DNA of 64,000 nt from contig CAYTMU010000013.1 of NCBI GenBank assembly GCA_964438975.1, positions 12,373-76,372 of the forward strand, written 5' to 3'. The stretch's first letter is position 1. The number at the start of each line of letters is the position of its first letter. Position numbers and translations under genes: made by a program. Below, piece by piece: positions 41,561-48,335 of the stretch. The stretch is from Chryseosolibacter sp964438975. GTDB lineage: Bacteria; Bacteroidota; Bacteroidia; Cytophagales; Cyclobacteriaceae. Below the pieces are notes generated by a model. It made no database searches, was not told the DNA's origin, and saw only the letters and a list, made by a program, of their open reading frames with translations.

Positions 41561-41924
41561 GGCTACGCTCTGCCCTGCGCGAAGGCGGGCAGGACGCCGC
41601 GCCGAACACCTCACCGCAGATTTCCGGCCGGCCGCCGCAACAGTCCTTCGCGAGAAAATTCACGAGCGAGCGCAGTCCCGAAATGTCGGCGGAATAGACG
41701 ACGCCCCGCCCCTCCTTTTCGGAATCGATCAGGCCCGCGCGCTCGAGGATTGCGAGATGCGTGGACATGGTGTTGTGCGGCACCTTGCAATGGCGTGCGA
41801 TTTCGCCTGCGTTTTTTCCGTCCGGACAGCACCCGACGAGGTAGCGAAACGCGGCAAGTCGGGTTTCCTGCGCGAGCGCGGAGAGGCTTTCGATCGCGTC
41901 TTTTTTGTCTATATTTCTCGACAT
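41553..41924 (-). CDS. arsR: ArsR family arsenite-responsive repressor
   Basis: A 123-residue winged-helix repressor. The N-terminus SLSALAQETRLAAFRYLV and recognition helix VPHNTMSTHLAILERAGLI are typical. C95, C96 and C103 in KDCCGGRPEICG match the As(III) site of the Acidithiobacillus-type ArsR (C95/C96/C102) rather than the E. coli CVC type. No SD precedes the ATG at 41924, so the mRNA may be leaderless. It is the first gene of the arsR-arsC-aqpS unit and presumably represses it until arsenite binds. Confidence 0.92.
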   Translation of the reverse strand: MSRNIDKKDAIESLSALAQETRLAAFRYLVGCCPDGKNAGEIARHCKVPHNTMSTHLAILERAGLIDSEKEGRGVVYSADISGLRSLVNFLAKDCCGGRPEICGEVFGAASCPPSRRAERSRG

Positions 41925-41931
41925 ATCGACA
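41918..41931. promoter_or_regulatory. Candidate ArsR operator overlapping the arsR start codon
   Basis: On the minus strand GTCGATATGTCGAG contains the arms TCGA(TATG)TCGA, with the ATG of arsR in the middle. AT-rich sequence surrounds it. Binding here would block both initiation of transcription nearby and translation. The half-sites are short, so this is tentative. Confidence 0.35.
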
Positions 41932-42618
41932 ATTTACGACGGCCGGATGACAATTGCCAAGTCCGGAAGAGCGGCAAAAACGGGGATAAAGATTTTGCGC
42001 GGGCCAGATTTCCCATGAACCGCAAGTGCTTGCCCGGCGCGCGGAAAATTTATCCCCACGCGAGATACCGCCCCTAGATTTGCGCCGCCTCGATTCACGA
42101 GGGGCGCGGAGCGCTCGCGTGGTTCTCGCGCGGATCGGGGGCGGTGGCCGCAGGGCTTCGCGTTACGCGCGCGGACTTTGCGGCGGCTGAAGTCGCATGG
42201 TTCCGGCGAGCCTGCCGCTCGCCACAGGACCTTTCTTGGCGGCTTTGCCGGAAGCGTGTGCCAACACGCGCGGCAAGGTCGAGAAGGCCCGCCAGCGGTG
42301 GATACAAGGTCAGTCCACCGGGGATCGTGCGAAGCAGGCCGTAACCTACTGCGTGCGGGACGCCGGGAAATTTCCGGCACCCGTGGCGACGACGCGTCTG
42401 CACACTTCCCGCTTTCGTGCAGGCGGTCACGAGGGACCGGATGGTCCCGGCGTCCCCGCCGCCCTCTTTGCGCGCCTGGCATTCATGCCATTCGCGCCAA
42501 CAGAAGGGCGGCACGGCCCAAAACTCGGCTCACCGGAGCGCGAGAACGATCTGTGTTGCGCGAATGGACCGGGTACCGAGCGCGCCGCTGTTTGAAATTC
42601 GAATCCGCGCCCGATGTT
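41925..42618. other. 694-base gene-free stretch between the ars operon and the second arsC
   Basis: The left 100 bases must hold the arsR promoter. From about 42195 to 42465 lies a densely self-complementary block (described as a separate ncRNA candidate). Several weak reading frames cross it, but none has an SD, normal amino-acid composition or a recognisable product, and I do not call them. Confidence 0.6.
42195..42465. ncRNA. Candidate structured RNA or structured repeat (strand undetermined)
   Basis: Several stems are visible: GGCGAG/CTCGCC near 42205-42223, GCGTGT/ACACGC near 42253-42269 within TTGCC/GGCAA, and a 7-bp stem CGGTGGA (42296-42302) with TCCACCG (42314-42320). A 14-bp stem of 42355-42368 with 42445-42459 has one bulged C and encloses a further irregular stem with CTGCAC/GTGCAG. 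The wording resembles a repeated non-coding element that I recall from Bradyrhizobium-group genomes, but I cannot verify that or name a family. Confidence 0.5.
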
Positions 42619-43023
42619 TCACTTCTTCGCGTGAACGACCTCGCCGTCTTCCTTGGTGAAGCTCGCCACCGGGTGCTCCAGAAGCTCGAATACCGCTTCC
42701 GAAGGACGGCAGAGCCTGGCGCCGCGCGGCGTCACCACGATCGGGCGATTGATCAGGACCGGATGCGCGAGCATCCGATCGATCAATTCGTCCTCCGTCC
42801 ATTTCGGATCGGCCAATCCCAATTCGGCATAAGGCGTGCCTTTTTCGCGCAACAGCGCGCGGGCGGAAATTCCCATCGCGCGGAGCAGGTCCTTCAGGGT
42901 TTCGCGGCCGGGCGGCGTTTTCAGGTACTCGACGATAACCGGCTCCTCGCCGCTCGCGCGGATGATCGCAAGCGTGTTGCGCGAAGTGCCGCAGGAAGGA
43001 TTGTGATAAATCGTGACCGTCAT
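42619..43023 (-). CDS. arsC: Arsenate reductase, glutaredoxin-linked (plasmid R773 type)
   Basis: A 134-residue ArsC of the thioredoxin-fold Spx/ArsC family. MTVTIYHNPSCGTSRNTL contains the catalytic C11, and PIVVTPRGARLCRPSEAV carries the arginine-rich substrate region. It differs completely from the phosphatase-type ArsC at 41036, so the locus has two arsenate reductases of unrelated fold. The ATG at 43023 overlaps the stop of the ketopantoate-reductase-like gene (ATGA), so it is expressed with that gene and not with arsR. Its C-terminal coding block is duplicated in the remnant at 40249. Confidence 0.93.
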   Translation of the reverse strand: MTVTIYHNPSCGTSRNTLAIIRASGEEPVIVEYLKTPPGRETLKDLLRAMGISARALLREKGTPYAELGLADPKWTEDELIDRMLAHPVLINRPIVVTPRGARLCRPSEAVFELLEHPVASFTKEDGEVVHAKK

Positions 43024-44027
43024 CGTGGAATCATCCTCGCAATTTCGTCGCGCGAGAGGAACTCTCCGGTCCTCTCGATCCGCTTGATGCCTTCGACGAT
43101 CGCGCGGTTGACCGGCGTGGGAAAGCCGATCTTCTCGCCGAGGCGGACGAATTCGCCGTTGAGGTAATCGATCTCGGTCGGCTGCTTCCGCAGCAGGCTT
43201 TGCAGCGTCGACGTCATCACCGCGGCCTGCTCGTCCCGCCCGAGATTCCTGCGCAGGATCATCCGGCCCACGAAAGCCGGCAGCCGCAGCGCCCGCGAAA
43301 ACAGCTTCATCGGCGCGCCGGGCATGTTGATGAGCGCTATGCCCGCGGCCGCGACAACCCCGAACGACTCCCGCAATTGCGCGACGCCGAAAGCGGCCAT
43401 CGCCGGGTCGCGCACGCATTCGCTCAGCGGCCTGCCGGTCAGCGCATTCATGCTGTTGGTGAGCGAATTGATGACGAGCTTCGACCACATCGCGCCCTCG
43501 ATCTCGCCGGTGACGAAAACCGGCGCCACCAGCGCGAACAGGCGCTCCAGTTCCGGCAGCGAAGCTCGCAGCGCGGCGTCGCCGGCGCCCAGCACCGTGA
43601 CGCCTTCGCGATTATAGCGAACCTCGCCCGGTGCGAGCGAAGACGAATTCAGGAGCAGAATCGCCGAAACCGGGGCAATGCCCAATTCCCGCGAAACGAT
43701 CTCCGGCGCGCGCACGCCGTTCTGCGTGGCCACGAACACGGCCCTGCCGAGCGCCGCCTTCTGCGCGCGGCAGGCCTCCGCGAGATCCTGCGTCTTCATC
43801 GTGAAGACGGCGAAGGCGGTATCCGCGGGAATTTCCGCCGCTACTTTCGGCGTCACATGAAATTCGCCCGCGATGCCGCCGGCGCGCAGCCCGGAGACGC
43901 GAAGCGCTTCCACCCGCGCCGGGCGCACCACGAGCGTCACGTCCTCTCCCGCCCGCGCCCAGATCGCGGCGAGCAGGTTTCCGATCGCGCCCGCGCCGAC
44001 CACGGCAATTTTCGGCTTTGCGTTCAT
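43020..44027 (-). CDS. 2-dehydropantoate 2-reductase (ketopantoate reductase family)
   Basis: A 335-residue NADPH-linked reductase. The N-terminal Rossmann motif is IAVVGAGAIGNLLAA, with VVRPAR after beta-2 for NADPH. MWSKLVINSLTNSMNALTG carries the catalytic lysine of PanE, and PTEIDYLNGEFVRLGEKIG-type wording near the C-terminus is diagnostic. PanE makes pantoate for coenzyme A, but this family has many paralogues, so the substrate is not certain. It is cotranscribed with the glutaredoxin-type arsC downstream, an odd pairing. Confidence 0.88.
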   Translation of the reverse strand: MNAKPKIAVVGAGAIGNLLAAIWARAGEDVTLVVRPARVEALRVSGLRAGGIAGEFHVTPKVAAEIPADTAFAVFTMKTQDLAEACRAQKAALGRAVFVATQNGVRAPEIVSRELGIAPVSAILLLNSSSLAPGEVRYNREGVTVLGAGDAALRASLPELERLFALVAPVFVTGEIEGAMWSKLVINSLTNSMNALTGRPLSECVRDPAMAAFGVAQLRESFGVVAAAGIALINMPGAPMKLFSRALRLPAFVGRMILRRNLGRDEQAAVMTSTLQSLLRKQPTEIDYLNGEFVRLGEKIGFPTPVNRAIVEGIKRIERTGEFLSRDEIARMIPR

Positions 44028-44195
44028 TGGCGTTCCGGCCGCAGGTGCCTACGTAAGGGGAAGGTAAGGAATGCTGGCCTGCCTCTTTGGCATGGTGGAG
44101 GGGTAAGGAAAACGCGAGATTTCCCCGGCCCAACGGGTGGCCCGCTTGACCGCCCCGGCCACCTCTGCGAGAAAAATACAAGGAAGATCAATATC

Positions 44196-44210
44196 TTAGA
44201 AGTATTCTAA
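44196..44210. promoter_or_regulatory. Irr box (ICE motif) in front of bfd
   Basis: TTAGAAGTATTCTAA is a perfect 6-3-6 inverted repeat and a full match to the rhizobial Irr consensus core TTAGAA-N3-TTCTAA. It ends 29 bases before the GTG start of bfd, a position compatible with repression by Irr under low iron. Confidence 0.85.
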
Positions 44211-44239
44211 TCTGCTTACGCTTTCGAGGAACCGCCTTC

Positions 44240-44533
44240 GTGATCGTCTGTTCGTGCAACTGCCTGACTGAAGCGCAAGTCCGCGAGTCCTGCATGCGGC
44301 CGGAAGGCGCTGCCCGGTCGACGTTCGAGGTCTATAAGTGCCTCGGTTGCAGCCCCAAATGCGGCACCTGCGCCCGCACGATCCGCAAGATCATGGACGA
44401 AACCCTGGGCCGCGGCTGCAATGCCTGCCCCGTTGCAGCGAATAACGCCTGCGGAGCGGCCAAGGTTGCCGACGCGCTGGCCTCCGCCATCGAGCCCCTG
44501 CCCGCCGGCAGCGCGCTCGTTCCGGCCGAATAA
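44240..44533 (+). CDS. bfd: Bacterioferritin-associated ferredoxin
   Basis: A 97-residue [2Fe-2S] protein that passes electrons to bacterioferritin to release stored iron. The four cluster ligands are C4 and C6 (MIVCSC) plus C41 and C44 (PKCGTC), matching E. coli Bfd C4/C6/C38/C41. It is longer than the 64-residue E. coli protein, with a C-terminal extension rich in further cysteines (C60, C63, C71). The start is GTG at 44240 with GAGGAA upstream. It has its own Irr box and is followed by bfr. Confidence 0.93.
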   Translation: MIVCSCNCLTEAQVRESCMRPEGAARSTFEVYKCLGCSPKCGTCARTIRKIMDETLGRGCNACPVAANNACGAAKVADALASAIEPLPAGSALVPAE

Positions 44534-44584
44534 TCCATTATTTTCAGGTATTTGGCGCACCCTCAAGGCTGGTTTGCTTTCTTC

Positions 44585-44599
44585 TTAGAACTATTCTAA
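44585..44599. promoter_or_regulatory. Irr box (ICE motif) in front of bfr
   Basis: TTAGAACTATTCTAA, extended to a 17-base perfect palindrome with C and G at its ends (44584-44600). It ends 37 bases before the bfr ATG. A separate box from that of bfd indicates an independent iron-controlled promoter for bfr. Confidence 0.87.
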
Positions 44600-44636
44600 G
44601 TTAAGGCCCTCACCTGTTTCCCAAGGAGTGGCCGCC

Positions 44637-45116
44637 ATGAAGGGCGATCCCAAAGTCATCGAATACCTCAATAAGGGTCTTCGCTCGGAACTCACCGCGA
44701 TCAACCAGTACTGGATTCATTACCGGCTCCTGGACGACTGGGGTTATCTCGACCTCGCCAAGAAGTGGCGCGCGGAATCGATCGAGGAAATGCAGCACGC
44801 GGACAAGTTCACGCAGCGCATCATCTTCCTCGACGGCCTGCCGAACATGCAGACCCTCGACCCGATCCGCATCGGCCAGAACGTGAAAGAAATTCTGGAA
44901 GCCGACCTGAAGGCCGAGCACGAAGCGCGCGCGCTCTACCAGGAAGCCGCGACCTATTGTCATTCGGTGAAGGACTATCCTTCCAAGGATCTGTTCGAGG
45001 AACTGATGGCGGACGAGGAAGGCCATATCGACTTCCTCGAAACGCAGCTCGATCTGGTCGACAAGCTCGGCGTCCAGCTCTACTCGCAGCATCATATGGG
45101 CAAGCTCGAAGACTGA
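44637..45116 (+). CDS. bfr: Bacterioferritin
   Basis: A 159-residue four-helix haem-containing ferritin storing iron in a 24-mer. The diiron ferroxidase ligands E18, E51, H54, E94, E127 and H130 are all present, and M52 is the haem axial ligand (ESIEEMQHADK). AAGGAG lies 8 bases before the ATG at 44637; the GTG three codons earlier is too close to the SD. It follows bfd, has its own Irr box, and ends with a strong terminator. Confidence 0.96.
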   Translation: MKGDPKVIEYLNKGLRSELTAINQYWIHYRLLDDWGYLDLAKKWRAESIEEMQHADKFTQRIIFLDGLPNMQTLDPIRIGQNVKEILEADLKAEHEARALYQEAATYCHSVKDYPSKDLFEELMADEEGHIDFLETQLDLVDKLGVQLYSQHHMGKLED

Positions 45117-45140
45117 TCCTTCGCTGCCGCGTAAAACAGA

Positions 45141-45178
45141 AAAGGGCTGAAGCCCGCGCTTCAGCCCTTTCTCTTTTG
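45141..45178. terminator. Bidirectional terminator between bfr and the kinase gene
   Basis: A perfect 13-bp stem (45141-45153 with 45158-45170) has a 4-base loop, with a T-rich tail (CTCTTTTG) on the plus strand and an A-rich left flank that gives T's on the minus strand. It lies between the convergent stops at 45116 and 45193. Confidence 0.92.
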
Positions 45179-45192
45179 TCTTTGGCTTCGGC

Positions 45193-47073
45193 TCAGTTGC
45201 CGACGCAGATCCCGCGCACGCAGATCGAGCCGCGCGGAACGAAGGCGGGCTCCTGCTGTTGCTGCTGCGGCCGCTGCTGGCGCTGGGGCTGCTGCTGCTG
45301 AACCTGCTGCGGAATTGCGACACAGGTGTTGTTGCGCACCTGGAAACCGGGGCGGCAGGTCAGCGGACAGACGCGGCCGTCGCGCTCCTTGAGCGCATGC
45401 AGCAGTTCGTCGTTCGGATTGCCCTCGAATTTCGTCTTCGCATGCCGGTTATAGAGCGCGAGCGACTTGCGTGCCGCATCGCTCCACTCCCCGTCGCTCG
45501 TATCCGGACCGCAGCCCACGCGCTGCAACTCGGCGATCACGTTGCGGGTCAGTTCCTTCTGGAGACGAACCTGCTCCTGCTCCGCGCGCTGCTGCTCGAG
45601 CATCGCAAGCTTGGTCTTCTGCGCGCGCGCAAGCGTGGCGTAGAAGCCTTCCGTGTGCCGCGAGAGGAACACATCATAGGCTTCCATGGTGTCGATCTTC
45701 TGCGCGATCTCGAAGTCGCGGCGGGCGTCGGCCTGCGGGTCGATCGGGGGCGGCGGCGGCACCACCGCGTCGATCTTCTGCTCCGTGCGCAAATCCGCCT
45801 TCGGTTCGATTAGCGGCTCGGCCTTGGGCTCGACCGCGGCGACCTGCTGCTGCTCCTGTGCGGGGGGCGGCGCCGGCTGCTGGCTTTGCTGTTGCGGCGG
45901 CTGGATTTGTTGCGGGGGCTGCTGCGGCTGCTGTTGCGGCGCTTCCGTCTTCACCACCGCAACCTGCGGCGTTGTCGAGCGGAACGACATCATCGCGAAA
46001 GCGGAGCCGACGACGAGAAGCACCAGCGCCGCGGCCATCGCCGCCCAGCGCTTGCCCATCGAGCGCTTGCTCTTGGCAAGCTGTGCTGACGACGGCGAAA
46101 TATACGACGGGTTAGGCGCGGGATCCGGCAGCGCGCGGATCACGGGCTTCGTCGGCGCGCTCGAGCTCGCCATCCCCTGCCAGCCCAGCGCCTGACGGAA
46201 TTCCTCGATCGAGGACTGCCGTTCGTTGGCGCGGAAGGACAGCGCCTTCTCGATGGTCTTGGCAATGGCTTCCGGCACATGCGGCGCGGCAATGGAGAGC
46301 GGGATCAGCGAGTCGCCGTCGCCGAAGGCGATCTTGCGCGCGCGTTCCTCGGTATCCGCCGGCGGCTTCCCGGCAAGCGCGCGATAGAACACCGCACCGA
46401 GCGCGTAGATGTCGGCGCGCGCATCGAGCGCCTCGCCCTCGCGGGTCTGCTCCGGCGGCGAGTAATGCTGCTTGCCGACCATGAAGGAATGCACGGTCTT
46501 GGCCTGCAACAACGTGCGGTTCTCGATCAGCTTGATCGCGCCGAAGTCGATGATCACCGGACGCCCTTCCGGCGTGATCATGATGTTGTCGGGCGCGACG
46601 TCGCGATGAATGAAATTCATGCTGTGCAGGTAGTCGAGCGCGTCGATCACCGGCTCCAGCATGGGCCGGATCTGCTCCTCGGTCGGCAGGTTCGGCAGGT
46701 CCCGGAGCCACTGCTCGAAGGTATTGCCCTCGACATAGTCCATGAACATGTAGCCGGTGTCGTTGTCGGCGAGATAGTGAAACACCTCGACGATGTTCGG
46801 GTGCTTCAGCCGGCACTGTTCGGTGGTCGAGCTTTCGAAGCGCTTCAGCGCCCAGCTCACCAGTTCGCTGTCACGCTCCGCATAGATGATCTCGGTCGCG
46901 CCCTTGCGCGACGCGATACCGCGCGGGAAAAATTCCTTGATCGCGACGCGGCGACCGGTAACGGGACTCTCGCCTTCATAGGTAATGCCGAAGCCGCCCG
47001 CGCCGAGAACGCGGACAATGCGGTAACCGGCGATCACCGTGCCGGCCGGTAACGCGTGCGGATCGTGACTCAT
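45193..47073 (-). CDS. Receptor-type serine/threonine protein kinase (copy 2) with Gln- and Cys-rich ectodomain
   Basis: A 626-residue kinase whose catalytic domain aligns residue for residue with copy 1: GAGGFGITY (24-32), K46, E80, HRDVAPDN (156-163, alanine in place of the catalytic-loop lysine) and DFG (176-178). A membrane helix follows near 343-363. The outer part is different: a Pro/Gln-rich linker (about 370-420), a region with YDVFLSRHTEGFYATLARAQ, and a C-terminus with paired cysteines (CPLTCRPGF, SICVRGICVG) around a Gln-rich tract. The start MSHDPHALPAG matches copy 1. It lies between the iron genes bfr and fbpA, but its role is unknown. Confidence 0.9.
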   Translation of the reverse strand: MSHDPHALPAGTVIAGYRIVRVLGAGGFGITYEGESPVTGRRVAIKEFFPRGIASRKGATEIIYAERDSELVSWALKRFESSTTEQCRLKHPNIVEVFHYLADNDTGYMFMDYVEGNTFEQWLRDLPNLPTEEQIRPMLEPVIDALDYLHSMNFIHRDVAPDNIMITPEGRPVIIDFGAIKLIENRTLLQAKTVHSFMVGKQHYSPPEQTREGEALDARADIYALGAVFYRALAGKPPADTEERARKIAFGDGDSLIPLSIAAPHVPEAIAKTIEKALSFRANERQSSIEEFRQALGWQGMASSSAPTKPVIRALPDPAPNPSYISPSSAQLAKSKRSMGKRWAAMAAALVLLVVGSAFAMMSFRSTTPQVAVVKTEAPQQQPQQPPQQIQPPQQQSQQPAPPPAQEQQQVAAVEPKAEPLIEPKADLRTEQKIDAVVPPPPPIDPQADARRDFEIAQKIDTMEAYDVFLSRHTEGFYATLARAQKTKLAMLEQQRAEQEQVRLQKELTRNVIAELQRVGCGPDTSDGEWSDAARKSLALYNRHAKTKFEGNPNDELLHALKERDGRVCPLTCRPGFQVRNNTCVAIPQQVQQQQPQRQQRPQQQQQEPAFVPRGSICVRGICVGN

Positions 47074-47177
47074 CTGGGGTCCATGTGATTGCGCGGATGC
47101 TAACGGAAAGGCCGCCCCGTGCAACGCACGAAGTCTTCACTCCATGGCACAAGCGCGTGATCGGCCCCCTCGCTTCT

Positions 47178-47192
47178 TTGGAATTAGTCTAA
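47178..47192. promoter_or_regulatory. Degenerate Irr box upstream of fbpA
   Basis: TTGGAATTAGTCTAA matches TTAGAA-N3-TTCTAA at 10 of 12 fixed positions. It ends 105 bases before the fbpA ATG, further upstream than the bfd and bfr boxes. The divergent kinase start is 104 bases away on the other side. Confidence 0.55.
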
Positions 47193-47297
47193 TCTATTGA
47201 TTTCGTTTGCTTTTTCCAGCGAGCCGCGTTTTCTTGCCGGCAAGAATCCACAAAATTTACGGCCGAAACAAAGCCGGAACGCTGCCAGGAGGTCCCC

Positions 47298-48323
47298 ATG
47301 AACCGTCTTATTCCCAGCCTTGCGTTCGTTGCCGCGGTCGCCGCGAGCACGATTTCCCCCCTGCCCGCCGTGGCGCAGGAGGTGAACGTCTATACGACAC
47401 GCGAGCCCAAACTCATTCAGCCGCTGTTCGACCTTTTCACCAAACAGACCGGCATCAAGGTCAATTCGATCTTCATCGAAAAGGGCATGGCCGAGCGCGT
47501 GGCGGCCGAAGGCGCCAACTCGCCCGCCGACATCATGATGGCGGTCGATATCGGCAACGTGCTCGACGGGGTCGCGCGCGGCGTGACGCAGGGCGTGCAG
47601 TCCGAAGCGCTCGCCTCCGCCATTCCTGCCAATCTCCGCGACAAGGAGGGCCACTGGTTCGCGCTCTCGCTGCGCGCGCGGCTCTATTACGTTTCCAAGG
47701 ATCGCGTGAAGGACACCGCCCTGACCTATGCCGACCTCGCCGACCCGAAATGGAAGGGCAAGGTCTGCATCCGCTCGGGCAAGCATCCCTATAACACCGC
47801 GCTGATCTCGGCCTATATCCATCACTACGGCGTCGAGAAAACCGAAGCTTGGCTCAAGGGCGTGAAAGACAATCTCGCGCGCAAGGCCGCCGGCGGCGAC
47901 CGCGAAGTCGCGCGCGACATTCTCGCCGGGACCTGCGACATCGGTCTCGCCAACTCCTATTACATCGGGCTGATGCGCGGCCGTGGCAACGAAGACCAGA
48001 AGAAGTGGGGCGGAGCGATCAACGCGGTCCTGCCGACCTTCCCCGGCGGCGGCACGCACGTGAACATCTCCGGAGCCTCGGTCGCCAAGAACGCGCCCAA
48101 CAAGGCGAATGCGATCAAGCTGCTCGAATTCCTCGTCTCGAGCGAAGCGCAGGAAGCCTATGCCAAAGTGAACTACGAATATCCGGTGCGGCCGGGCGCG
48201 ACGATCGACCCGATCATCGCCGGCCTCGGAACGCTCAAGACCGACCAGATCGACCTCAACCTGATCGCGAAGAATCGCAAACTCGCGGCGGAGCTGGTCG
48301 ATAAAGTCGGGTTCGACCAGTAA
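47298..48323 (+). CDS. fbpA: Fe(3+) ABC transporter substrate-binding protein
   Basis: A 341-residue periplasmic ferric-ion receptor (FbpA/FutA class). The signal peptide is cleaved near AVAQ (about residue 27), and the mature part begins EVNVYTTREPKLIQPLFD. Adjacent tyrosines Y221 and Y222 (ANSYYIGLM) are the classic iron ligands, and EKGMAERVAAEG is another family block. GGAGG precedes the ATG at 47298. An Irr-like box lies upstream, consistent with iron control. The permease gene follows; no ATPase gene is adjacent. Confidence 0.93.
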   Translation: MNRLIPSLAFVAAVAASTISPLPAVAQEVNVYTTREPKLIQPLFDLFTKQTGIKVNSIFIEKGMAERVAAEGANSPADIMMAVDIGNVLDGVARGVTQGVQSEALASAIPANLRDKEGHWFALSLRARLYYVSKDRVKDTALTYADLADPKWKGKVCIRSGKHPYNTALISAYIHHYGVEKTEAWLKGVKDNLARKAAGGDREVARDILAGTCDIGLANSYYIGLMRGRGNEDQKKWGGAINAVLPTFPGGGTHVNISGASVAKNAPNKANAIKLLEFLVSSEAQEAYAKVNYEYPVRPGATIDPIIAGLGTLKTDQIDLNLIAKNRKLAAELVDKVGFDQ

Positions 48324-48335
48324 GACTGCACGAAC

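Noticed and set aside
42197..42595. A 132-codon plus-strand frame in the gap upstream of the second arsC.
   Set aside because: It has no SD and no domain, and its course coincides with the stems of the structured element; more likely non-coding.
45247..45305. A CTG/TTG-rich trinucleotide tract that looks like a microsatellite.
   Set aside because: It is in frame within the kinase gene and encodes its Gln-rich tail; the codons are mixed CAG/CAA, so it is a protein feature and not an independent repeat locus.
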